NCBI GenBank assembly: GCA_050260775.1
Contig: JBLNCP010000029.1
Span: 62,001 to 126,000 of the forward strand
DNA length: 64,000 nt
Reading direction: 5' to 3'
Source of the DNA: CALABS01 sp050260775
GTDB taxonomy: Bacteria > Pseudomonadota > Alphaproteobacteria > Rhodospirillales > Magnetospirillaceae
Shown here piece after piece: positions 33,635 to 42,812 of the stretch (position 1 is its first letter; every line of letters starts with the position of its first letter). A program made the position numbers and the translations under genes. The notes beneath the pieces are model-generated. The model did no database searches. It saw only the letters and a list, made by a program, of their open reading frames with translations, and had not been told where the DNA came from.

Positions 33635-35365
33635 ATGGCGGACGGGGGCGCCGCAGGATCCCGTCCCACCCGGGCCCTGGTGGTCGATGACGAACGCATG
33701 AACCGCGAGGTGGTGGTCGCCAATCTGCGCGCCGCCGGATACGAGACCATCACCGCCGAGGACGGCGTCCAGGCCTGGGGTATCCTCGACCGTCTCCCCC
33801 ATGATTTCGACGTGGTCCTGCTCGACCGCCGCATGCCCCGCATGGACGGCATGGAACTGCTCGGCAAGATCAAGGCCGACGACCGCCTGCGCGGCATCCC
33901 CGTGATCATGCAGACCGCCTACGCCTCCTCCGAGGACGTGGTCGAGGGGATCAAGGCCGGTGTCTACTACTACCTCGGCAAGCCGCTCGACCGCCGCCTG
34001 CTGCTGTCGGTTGTCGCCTCGGCGGTGGAGGAACACCAGCGCTACCGCCGCCTCACCGAGGATCTGGAACGGCGCACCACCGCGCTCAGCCTGATGGAGG
34101 GCGGCACCTTCCGCTTCCGGACGCTGGAGGAGGCCAACACCCTGGCGGTGGCGCTGGCGCGCACCTGCCCGCGCTCGCAGTACCTGGTGGTCGGCCTGTC
34201 CGAGATCTTCACCAACGCCATCGAGCACGGCAATCTGGGCATCGACTTCGCGGAAAAGGCCCGCCTCATCGGCGACAAGACCTGGGCCCGCGAAATCGAA
34301 GCCCGCATGGACGCGCCGCCCTATCGCGACCGCTGGGTCACCGTGCAGTTCGAGCGCCGTCCCGGCGAAGCGCGCATCACCGTGCGCGACGAGGGGCAGG
34401 GCTTCGACTGGCGCACCTACATGGAGCTGGATGCCGCCCGCGCCTTCGCCGCCCACGGCCGCGGCATCGCCATGGCGCGCCAGCTGTCGTTCGACAGCCT
34501 GGAATACCGCGACCCCGGCAACGAGGTGGTGTGCATCGTGCGCTGCCTGGACGCCGAATCCCCCGCGGAAGCTTCCGTCACGCCCGCAAAGGCCGCGGCG
34601 CCCGCTCCGGCCGCGCCCAGGTCCGAGCGCGACGACGACCTCAAGATCGCCTGCTCCATGCAGACCGAGTTGCTGCCGCCGGCCCGCCAACTGGAGGCGG
34701 CCACCAGCCGCTACGGCGTGCGGGTCAGCGGCTTCTTCGAACCGTCATGCGAGCTGGGCGGCGACATCTGGGGCCTCGACCTGCTGGACGAGTCCCGCTT
34801 CGCCCTCTGGCTGGCCGATTTCTCCGGCCACGGGGTCACCGCCGCCCTCAACACCTTCCGCCTGCATGCCCTGCTGCAGCACATCGGCGAGCGCCACCGG
34901 CCGGGTACGTTCCTGGAGGAGGTCAACCGCCGTCTCGCCGGGCAGCTGCCGGTCGGCCAGTATTGCAGCATGCTGTACGGCGTCGTCGACGTGGCGGCGG
35001 ACAGCTTCACCTACGCGGCGGCGGCGTCGCCGCCCCCCATCGCCGTGGCGTGGGCCGACCGGCTGACCCAGGTGGGAGACGGGGCCGGGCTGCCCCTGGG
35101 GATTTCCAAGACGGCCAGCTACGCCGAACGCCGCCTCGCCTTCAGGCCCGGCGAGGCATTGTTCATGGCGAGCGACGCCTTTGCCGAGAGCCCCGCCGTG
35201 GATGGCGGCAAGCTGGGGCATGCCGGCGTCTGCGGGCTGGTCGGCGACGGCCTCGGCCGCCTGGGCGAGCGGGCGGACGTCCACGCCGTGCTGGCCCCCT
35301 TCCTCGCCACCGTCACCCGGCCGTTGAAGGACGACCTGACCGCCGTGTGCTGCGTCAGGCCCTGA
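33635..35365 (+). CDS. REC-HATPase-SpoIIE phosphatase fusion (partner-switch regulator)
   Basis: A 576-residue protein with three domains. The receiver (12-130) has the phosphoacceptor in VVLLDRRMPRMDG and Lys in YLGKPLD. A GHKL kinase domain (about 150-300) has the N box SEIFTNAIEHGN, DEGQGFD and GRGIAMARQL. A Pro/Ala linker (310-330) leads to a PP2C phosphatase (335-576) with GGDIWGLD, LADFSGHG, MASDAF and KDDLTAV supplying the metal aspartates. It thus joins an RsbW-like kinase and RsbU-like phosphatase, likely set against the STAS protein upstream. HsbR of Pseudomonas has the same domains with kinase and phosphatase in the other order. Confidence 0.92.
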   Translation: MADGGAAGSRPTRALVVDDERMNREVVVANLRAAGYETITAEDGVQAWGILDRLPHDFDVVLLDRRMPRMDGMELLGKIKADDRLRGIPVIMQTAYASSEDVVEGIKAGVYYYLGKPLDRRLLLSVVASAVEEHQRYRRLTEDLERRTTALSLMEGGTFRFRTLEEANTLAVALARTCPRSQYLVVGLSEIFTNAIEHGNLGIDFAEKARLIGDKTWAREIEARMDAPPYRDRWVTVQFERRPGEARITVRDEGQGFDWRTYMELDAARAFAAHGRGIAMARQLSFDSLEYRDPGNEVVCIVRCLDAESPAEASVTPAKAAAPAPAAPRSERDDDLKIACSMQTELLPPARQLEAATSRYGVRVSGFFEPSCELGGDIWGLDLLDESRFALWLADFSGHGVTAALNTFRLHALLQHIGERHRPGTFLEEVNRRLAGQLPVGQYCSMLYGVVDVAADSFTYAAAASPPPIAVAWADRLTQVGDGAGLPLGISKTASYAERRLAFRPGEALFMASDAFAESPAVDGGKLGHAGVCGLVGDGLGRLGERADVHAVLAPFLATVTRPLKDDLTAVCCVRP

Positions 35366-35388
35366 CGGCCCTCCCCAGCACCTCTTCC

Positions 35389-35435
35389 GTCATCGCCGGG
35401 GCCGCGTGGACCCTCGGGCCAAGCCCGAGGGTGAC
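35389..35435. repeat. Intergenic element with a family C hairpin
   Basis: Starts GTCATCGCCGGGG and ends with ACCCTCGGG, CCAAG, CCCGAGGGTGAC, a strong hairpin. It lies between the convergent phosphatase gene and the YedE gene. Confidence 0.75.
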
Positions 35436-35448
35436 GCTCAAGATGATC

Positions 35449-36552
35449 TCAGGCCCGCGCGAACACCGCCTTGATGGCGCCGCCCAGCGTGCCCTCTTCC
35501 ATGTACTTCATCCCGACGACACCGCCGAGGATGATGGAGCCCAGCGCCAGCACCGAGCTGACGGACAGCGTCGACATGCCGGTCAGGCCCTGGCCGATGG
35601 TGCAGCCCATGGCCATGACGCCGCCGGTGCCCATCAGGGCGGCGCCCAGGAAGTGGCGCAGCATGTCGTTGGCGTCGGTGAAGGCCTCCAGGTGGAAGCT
35701 CTTGCTGGTGATCGACGACAGGAACGAACCGACGATGATGCCGCCCACCGCGGCGATGCCGAAATTGATGGTCGAGCCGGTGAAGGTCATCAGGTACTGC
35801 ACCGAATCGCCGATGGGGGCGATGAAGGTGAAGGAGGTGAGCGCCGTCGGCTCGAACTCGTCGTTGCCGACGATGCCGGTGATCGCCCAGCCGGTGGGGA
35901 CCATCAGGCCGATGATGATGCCGCCGACCCAGTCGCGGGGGCTCTCGCGGAATTCATGGCTCTTGAAGCACCAGACGATCAGGCCGCCGGCGATCGCCGC
36001 CACCGCGCCCCAGCGCGCCACCGCGGCCGGCAGGCCGAGGGCGGCGAGCAGGCTGGGGATCGCCTGGTTCTGCGCCTTGCCGGCCAGGGCGATGGTGGTG
36101 GCCTGCTCGAGCTGGATGCGGGCCAGGCCGATCAGCCCCTTCAGCGTCATATAGGCGAACAGCGCGACGATCATGAAGACGACGACCGATTTGAGGTTGC
36201 CGCCGCCGATGCGCACCAGCGTCTTGTTGCCGCAGCCGCCGGCCAGCGTCATGCCGAAGCCGAACATCAGGCCGCCGAGGATGGCGCCGGCCCACGGGAT
36301 GGCGGCGCCCAGGTAAATGGATTTGGACAGGTCGATCAGGCCGGCGGCCTGCAGGCCCTGGCTGGCCAGCATGGCCACCGCCAGCGCCAGCATCCACGCC
36401 CGCATGCGGTTCCAGTCGCCCATGAATACGACGTCGGAGATGGCGCCCATGGTGCAGAAATTGGTGCGCTGCGCGGTGCCGCCGAACACGACGCCCGCAA
36501 GGAAGGCGGCACCACCCACGACCGTGGTGATGGAGAGTTCAGTCACGTTCAT
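35449..36552 (-). CDS. YeeE/YedE family sulfur (thiosulfate) transporter
   Basis: A 367-residue membrane protein with about nine to ten helices. Three cysteines central to thiosulfate transport in YeeE are present: Cys33 in QRTNFC, Cys107 in LAGGCGNK and Cys316 in MAMGCTIGQG, each in its conserved setting. The protein would bring thiosulfate or a related sulfur compound across the inner membrane. Downstream in the other direction lie DsrE-like and TusA genes that pass sulfane sulfur on. It is divergent from the DsrE-like gene, with a 243-base control region holding an ATTAG-N6-CTAAT repeat. The substrate is inferred. Confidence 0.9.
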   Translation of the reverse strand: MNVTELSITTVVGGAAFLAGVVFGGTAQRTNFCTMGAISDVVFMGDWNRMRAWMLALAVAMLASQGLQAAGLIDLSKSIYLGAAIPWAGAILGGLMFGFGMTLAGGCGNKTLVRIGGGNLKSVVVFMIVALFAYMTLKGLIGLARIQLEQATTIALAGKAQNQAIPSLLAALGLPAAVARWGAVAAIAGGLIVWCFKSHEFRESPRDWVGGIIIGLMVPTGWAITGIVGNDEFEPTALTSFTFIAPIGDSVQYLMTFTGSTINFGIAAVGGIIVGSFLSSITSKSFHLEAFTDANDMLRHFLGAALMGTGGVMAMGCTIGQGLTGMSTLSVSSVLALGSIILGGVVGMKYMEEGTLGGAIKAVFARA

Positions 36553-36765
36553 CCTCCCGGGTCAGGGCTCCGCTTCCGCAAGGTTCAAGACGGGCTTGGC
36601 GGCCGGAGCTTTCCTATCTATATTCCTTGTATCTAAATTAGCACCGGCCCGGCGGCCTGGGCAAGGTTGCTTGTATGCCGGCCGTTGGGAGGGGTCGAGC
36701 ACGAATTTGGGGGCGTAGGCAAAGGCTACTACCCGGCGTCGGGAAGGGCGTGCCAAGGATGCAGC

Positions 36766-36781
36766 ATTAGGTTATGCTAAT
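36766..36781. promoter_or_regulatory. Candidate operator ATTAG-N6-CTAAT
   Basis: A 16-bp inverted repeat, ATTAG GTTATG CTAAT, begins 30 bases before the DsrE-like start. The same spaced repeat occurs at 51139-51154 near the hemerythrin gene. The rest of the 243-base gap is AT-rich around 36610-36645 and must hold promoters for both directions. Confidence 0.5.
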
Positions 36782-36795
36782 CCAAGGAGCGCGAG

Positions 36796-37284
36796 ATGAG
36801 CGACGCGGGCAAGTCGATGTCGATCATCGTCACCAAGGGGACGCTGGACTGGGCCTATCCGCCCTTCATCCTGGCCAACACCGCGGCCAGCATGGGCCTC
36901 GACGTGACGCTGTTCTTCACCTTCTATGGGCTTGGGCTGTTGAAGAAGACGCTGGACCTCAAGATCACGACGCTGGGCAACGCGGCGATGGAAATGCCGA
37001 TGATGGGCATGCACATCGCCATGCCCAATCTGGTCGGGGCGCTGCCGGGCATGGACGCGGTGGCGTCGTCGATGATGAAGTCCCTGATCAAGAAGAAGAA
37101 GGTGGCCTCGATCGAGGAGCTGCGCGACATGGCCGTCGAGCAGGGCGTGCGCATGATCGGCTGCCAGATGACGATGGATCTGTTCGAGTACGCGCCGGCC
37201 GACCTGATCGAGGGGATCGAGGTGGCCGGCGCGGCGACCTATATCGAGACGGCGACCCAGTGCGACATCAACCTCTACATCTGA
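36796..37284 (+). CDS. DsrE/DsrE2-family sulfurtransferase-like protein
   Basis: A 162-residue protein of the DsrE/F superfamily in its DsrE2 form: opening MSIIVTKGTLDWAYPPFILA, a FTFYGLGLLKK loop, a long insert with PMMGMHIAMPN, and GCQMTMDLF holding Cys123; Cys156 is close to the end. DsrE2-type proteins accept or donate persulfide sulfur, often with TusA and rhodanese partners in sulfur oxidisers. Hydrophobic methionine-rich stretches suggest membrane contact. Start ATG with GGAGCGCG upstream. It heads a run with the RHH, TusA and SoxS-like genes and is divergent from the YedE transporter. Confidence 0.82.
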   Translation: MSDAGKSMSIIVTKGTLDWAYPPFILANTAASMGLDVTLFFTFYGLGLLKKTLDLKITTLGNAAMEMPMMGMHIAMPNLVGALPGMDAVASSMMKSLIKKKKVASIEELRDMAVEQGVRMIGCQMTMDLFEYAPADLIEGIEVAGAATYIETATQCDINLYI

Positions 37285-37379
37285 CGCCGGACGTCCCGAG
37301 CTTCGTCAGCGATCGCACCGGCGACGGCCCGCTGGCCCGCCTGTTCTCGTTGTGCAATTCGGAACAGGCGCGGGAGTAC

Positions 37380-37598
37380 ATGCCCGTCAAGCGTTCCTTC
37401 AGGATCCATGGCCACAGCACCACCATCCGGCTCGAGCGGGCCTTCTGGACGGTGCTGGACGATCTGGCCGCGGAAGAGGGCGTCACCGCCAGCGCCCTGA
37501 TCACCCGCATCCATGACCATTGTCTGTTCAACAACGACAAGAATCTGGCATCGTGCCTGCGGGTGGTTTGTCTGAAACATATCAATCTCGGCGCGTAG
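37380..37598 (+). CDS. Ribbon-helix-helix domain protein
   Basis: A 72-residue protein with the RHH_4 pattern: KRSFRIHGHSTTIRLERAFW supplies the beta strand and first helix, LAAEEGVTASALI the second, and LRVVCLKHI ends the fold. These proteins bind DNA as dimers, though many RHH_4 members lack a known target. GGGAG precedes the chosen ATG; a TTG 30 bases upstream is an alternative. It lies between the DsrE-like and TusA genes, so it may regulate the sulfur genes; this is inference. Confidence 0.72.
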   Translation: MPVKRSFRIHGHSTTIRLERAFWTVLDDLAAEEGVTASALITRIHDHCLFNNDKNLASCLRVVCLKHINLGA

Positions 37599-37642
37599 CG
37601 GTCGCGCCGGGGCCACGGGTCACTCTAGGGGAGTTACGATCG

Positions 37643-37870
37643 ATGTCTGCCACCATTCTCGACGTCAAGGGCCTCAACTGCCCGCTGCCGATCCTGCGCA
37701 CCAAGAAGGCCATCAAGGACATTCCGGTGGGCGGCGCTCTGCAGGTCATCGCCACCGATCCCGGCTCGGTGAAGGACATGGAAGCCTTCTGCAAGCAGAC
37801 CGGCAACGAGCTGGTCAACTGGAAGGACGAAGGCGGCACCTACACCTTCAACATCGTCCGCAAGTCCTGA
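37643..37870 (+). CDS. tusA: Sulfur carrier TusA
   Basis: A 75-residue TusA-fold protein. The catalytic LNCPLPIL has Cys13 in the CPxP helix start, followed by KKAIKDIPVGGALQV and a glycine-rich end. TusA hands persulfide sulfur from donors such as DsrE or rhodanese to acceptors, either in tRNA thiolation or in sulfur oxidation. With the DsrE-like, YedE and Sox genes around it, the sulfur oxidation or assimilation role is favoured. GGGGAG lies upstream of the ATG. Its stop overlaps the next gene's start by one base. Confidence 0.93.
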   Translation: MSATILDVKGLNCPLPILRTKKAIKDIPVGGALQVIATDPGSVKDMEAFCKQTGNELVNWKDEGGTYTFNIVRKS

Positions 37871-38247
37871 TGCGGGTGCGGGCCGCCGCCGCGGTCGCGC
37901 TGGTCCTGGCCGCCCTGGCCGGCACCGCGCGGGCGGCGGAGCTCGTGATGTTCGAGACGCCGTCCTGCCCGTGGTGCCTGAAATGGCACCGCGAGCTGGG
38001 CGACGTCTATCCGCGGACCGAGGAAGGCCGGCTGCTCCCGCTGCGGGTGGTCTCCCTCCTCGGCAACCGCCCCGCCGATCTCCACGGACTGGGGCCGGTG
38101 CGGGTGACGCCCACCTTCGTGGTGGTCGAATGCGGCCGCGAGCGGGGCCGCGTGGTCGGATACAACAGCGATGAGCAGTTCTGGGGCGAACTCTCGATCA
38201 TCCTCGACCGGATGAAGCGCGAGGCCAGGCCGGCGCGCCGGTGCTGA
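37870..38247 (+). CDS. Periplasmic thioredoxin-like protein, SoxS type
   Basis: A 125-residue protein with a signal peptide (1-23, alanine-rich, ending TARAAE) and a thioredoxin fold: MFETPSCPWCLKWHRELG has the active CPWC (Cys33, Cys36), and VRVTPTFVVVE holds the cis-proline. SoxS of Paracoccus has the same CxxC context and keeps SoxYZ reduced in the periplasm. The start overlaps the tusA stop by one base, so translation is coupled. The C-terminus is basic. A direct role on the SoxY made nearby is likely but inferred. Confidence 0.8.
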   Translation: MRVRAAAAVALVLAALAGTARAAELVMFETPSCPWCLKWHRELGDVYPRTEEGRLLPLRVVSLLGNRPADLHGLGPVRVTPTFVVVECGRERGRVVGYNSDEQFWGELSIILDRMKREARPARRC

Positions 38248-38250
38248 TCC

Positions 38251-38931
38251 CTACTTCAGGGATCCCAGCAGCCGGGCCAGCCGCCCGGCCGTCTGCTCGT
38301 CGCCCACGCCGTCGACGCGCTCGGGACGGAAGTGGCGCTGGAACGCGGCGATCGCCGCGTCGGGGGCGGTGACGTCGTAGCCCCACCGCTCCAGCATGCG
38401 CAGCAGCTTGTCGATGGGCACCGCCGCCCGCTCGACCCCATCGAACGGCCACAGGCCGATGCCGTAGCCCTTCAGCCGCTCCCACGGGAACAGCTCGCCC
38501 GGGTCCTGCTTGCGCGTCGGCGCGATGTCGGAATGGGCGACCACGTTGCGCGCCGGGATCGGATGGCGGGCCAGGGTGCGCACGCACAGGCGGATCAACG
38601 CGTCGATCTGGGCGGCGGGGAAGGGGCGGTAGCCGAACTCGTGGCCGGGATTGACCAGCTCGATGCCGATGGAGCGGGAGTTGACGTCGGTGTGGCCGCG
38701 CCACGACCCCGCGCCGGCATGCCAGGCGCGCTCGCTCTCCGGCACCAGGGCGAAGACGGTGCCGTCCTCCTCGATCAGGTAATGGGACGAGACCTTGGCC
38801 TCGGGGGCGCACAGCCGCTCCAGCGCCGCCCGCCCGCTTTCCATGCCGGTGTAATGCAGCACCAGCATGTCGATCACGTCGGCACGCCGCGGCTCGAAAT
38901 TGGGCGATGGCCGTTCGACGATTCTCATCAT
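38251..38931 (-). CDS. N-acetylmuramoyl-L-alanine amidase (AmpD/AmiD type)
   Basis: A 226-residue amidase_2 protein. Zinc and catalytic residues are visible: His26 in MLVLHYTGM, His133 in VAHSDIAP, Lys141 and Asp143 in RKQDPG, spaced as in AmpD. A C-terminal helical domain (165-226) resembles a peptidoglycan-binding unit. No signal peptide is seen, so it may act on recycled muropeptides in the cytosol like AmpD, although AmiD-type relatives are periplasmic. The gene is convergent with the SoxS-like gene, 3 bases away, and follows the EamA transporter gene by 13 bases. Confidence 0.9.
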   Translation of the reverse strand: MMRIVERPSPNFEPRRADVIDMLVLHYTGMESGRAALERLCAPEAKVSSHYLIEEDGTVFALVPESERAWHAGAGSWRGHTDVNSRSIGIELVNPGHEFGYRPFPAAQIDALIRLCVRTLARHPIPARNVVAHSDIAPTRKQDPGELFPWERLKGYGIGLWPFDGVERAAVPIDKLLRMLERWGYDVTAPDAAIAAFQRHFRPERVDGVGDEQTAGRLARLLGSLK

Positions 38932-38944
38932 GCTCCAGCCCTCA

Positions 38945-39823
38945 TCATGCTCCGGGCTCCGCTTCGGCGCCGGGCGGCGGTTTCCTCCCGGCGAATTGCA
39001 CCGCCGCCACCCCGGCGATGGTGATGGCGCCGCCCACCAGCTTCTGCCAGGTCAGCGTTTCGCCAAGCATGGTGACGCCGCCGGCGACGCCTACCACCGG
39101 TCCCAGCAGGGTGATGGGGACCACCCGGTTCAAGGAATGGCGGGCGAGCAGACGATACCACAGCGTATAGGCGACCACCGAGGACGCCAGCACCGTGTAA
39201 GCGAAACCTCCCCATACCCGGAGACCCGAGGCGGCGATGGCCTCGATCTGGTGATGCTCGGTCGCCATCGACAAGAGCAGCAGCAGCGGCGCCGCGAACA
39301 GGGCCATCCAGCCGTTCAGCGCCATGGGGTCGATGTTGCCCAGCCGCTTGACCTGGACGTTGCTGAGCGCCCAGCAGAACATGGCCACCGCCACGGTGAT
39401 CAGGGGCAGCGGATGGGGCAGCGTCGGCTCGCCGGCCAGGAGGGCGACGCCGGCGAAGGCCAGCACCAGGCCGAAGGCGCGGGCGCGGCCCAGTTCCTCG
39501 CCGAACACCGCCCAGGCCAGCAGCGCGCTGAAGGGGACGCCAAGCTGGATGACGATGGCGGTGGTCGCGGCCTCCATGCCCGATAGGCCGAAGAACAGCA
39601 GCCCGAAATGGCCGATGCCGAGCACGACCGCGATGCCGAGGATGCCCTTGAGCTGCTCGAGGCGGGGCCGGAACAGCGGCGCCAGGATCAGCGCCACCCC
39701 GGCAAAGCGCAACGCGGTCAGCAGGAACGGCGGAAGCTGGGTCAGCGCGAGCTTGACCGCGACGAAGTTGAGGCCCCACAGCACCACGACCAGCAACGCC
39801 GACAGCCAGTCGCGCGGGGTCAT
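38945..39823 (-). CDS. EamA-family (DMT) transporter
   Basis: A 292-residue membrane protein with ten predicted helices in two EamA repeats (about 5-130 and 140-280). The first opens with VLWGLNFVAVKLAL and the second with CWALSNVQVKRLG, the repeated half-motif of the family. Such proteins export amino acids, metabolites or nucleotide sugars with a proton; no substrate can be given. It precedes the amidase gene on the same strand by 13 bases, so an operon with cell-wall recycling is possible. A double palindromic element lies upstream. Confidence 0.88.
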   Translation of the reverse strand: MTPRDWLSALLVVVLWGLNFVAVKLALTQLPPFLLTALRFAGVALILAPLFRPRLEQLKGILGIAVVLGIGHFGLLFFGLSGMEAATTAIVIQLGVPFSALLAWAVFGEELGRARAFGLVLAFAGVALLAGEPTLPHPLPLITVAVAMFCWALSNVQVKRLGNIDPMALNGWMALFAAPLLLLLSMATEHHQIEAIAASGLRVWGGFAYTVLASSVVAYTLWYRLLARHSLNRVVPITLLGPVVGVAGGVTMLGETLTWQKLVGGAITIAGVAAVQFAGRKPPPGAEAEPGA

Positions 39824-39843
39824 GGGGGTGCCATGACCCCATG

Positions 39844-39912
39844 AGATCCTTCGTCGCGGCGCTCCTCAGGATGACAGTTGGATGATGTCATCCTGAGCGC
39901 AGCGAAGGATCT
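39844..39912. repeat. Two facing family A half-elements
   Basis: AGATCCTTCGTCGCGGCGCT then CCTCAGGATGAC, an 11-base spacer, and GTCATCCTGAGCGCAGCGAAGGATCT in two parts. The two halves are complementary. The order is reversed relative to elements at 4849 and 46572, whose ends face outward. Confidence 0.75.
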
Positions 39913-39929
39913 CCTTGGCCCGGCGCCAC

Positions 39930-41741
<1,812 letters not shown>

Positions 41742-41785
41742 GGGCTTCACCTACACCCAAGCCCCCGCCGGTTCAAGGTTCAAGG

Positions 41786-42472
41786 CTACGGCAGCGGGCT
41801 CACGCCGAACAGGCGGGAATGGAAATGGAGCATGGCGCCGTAGATCAGCAGCGCCGCCAGCGGCCGCGCCCAGCCGATCTCGCGCAGCCGCAGCTTGGCG
41901 CGGCCCTCGGCCATGGCTTGGAAGGGCAGCCAGCTGGTGCGGCGGGCGTACTCGCGCCAAGCGCCGCCCAGCGTGTCGCGGCGGCGGACATCGATGTGGC
42001 GCGCGCCGCCCAGCGCCAGCACGAGGACCGAGCCCATCATGATCTGCTACGCCACGTCGCCGTTGACCACCATGTGGGTCGCGGCCCACAGGGCGAAGCC
42101 CCACAGGCCGGGGTGGCGGGTCACCGCGAACACTCCCTTGGGCTTGGGATCAGCCACCCGCTGGCCGACGGCGGTGGGGTTGGGACGCGACAGGCCCTCG
42201 ATGAGCAGCCAGAAGGCGAAGGGCATCACCGCCAGCGGCAGCACCGCCAGCCAGCGCGGCATCGGCCACAGCGGCACCACCGGCGCCCGGCTGTAACCCC
42301 AGATCATGCCGAGCAGGGAGGCCAGGGCGATGGCGGCATAGAGGGGAGTGAACAGTCGCTCACCGAGTCGGGCGGTCAGCCAGTCGCGCACCGGCAGCGC
42401 CGACAGCAGGAAATGGGCGCCGACGAAGACGATGGCGCACAGGATGAGGGGCAGGAACCCGTTTGCGGACAT
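41786..42472 (-). pseudogene. NnrU-family membrane protein interrupted by an in-frame amber codon
   Basis: The frame starts at ATG 42472 behind GGAGGG, gives an NnrU-like protein (LILCAIVFVGAHFLLSALPVRD-type start, then TRHPGLWGFALWAATH and NGDVA), and meets TAG at 42049-42047. The same frame continues without shift as QIMMGSVLVLALGGARHID and on to TGA after the final helix, which is how intact NnrU proteins end (228 residues in total). A single base change would restore it. NnrU proteins are integral membrane proteins linked to denitrification or carotenoid-type isomerisation. Either a nonsense mutation or a sequencing error. Confidence 0.8.
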
Positions 42473-42517
42473 GGGCACCCTCCGAAATCGAAGGGGCACG
42501 CTAGGTCCGGGTTGGCC

Positions 42518-42685
42518 TCAGGCGCAAGGGTCCGAACGGCTGTCCGCCGTGCGGTTATCGGGCACGGGCGGGGCGGGGCGGCGTACGGGCACCGGCTGCG
42601 GCCTGGCGCATACCTGTTTCGGCGGCGCGGGCAACGACAAGGTCGCCAGGGCGAGGTCGTAGAGCGGATGGCGCGGGTCGATCAT
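42518..42685 (-). CDS. Small hypothetical protein, proline-rich tail
   Basis: A 55-residue product starting MIDPRHPLYDLALATL, then a Pro/Val/Arg-rich region and a polar end. No family is recognised. Support comes from a strong ribosome site, GGAGGTG 6 bases before the ATG, and codon use like its neighbours. No membrane segment is apparent. It sits upstream of the NnrU pseudogene on the same strand, 45 bases away, and may be co-transcribed. Confidence 0.5.
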   Translation of the reverse strand: MIDPRHPLYDLALATLSLPAPPKQVCARPQPVPVRRPAPPVPDNRTADSRSDPCA

Positions 42686-42812
42686 GGCAACACCTCCGAC
42701 ATGTCGGGAAGTGTGATGCAATGCGTACGCCAAGGGAAACTGGCGGAAAGTCAGGGGATGGTTGCGGTCGGGCGGGGAAGAAACCGCCGGGCCGGCAGGA
42801 TCTGCCGGGCGC

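Noticed and set aside
31336..33909. 857-codon minus frame across the MCP gene
   Set aside because: Antisense shadow without domain, rich in Gly, Asp and Leu; crosses two gene borders.
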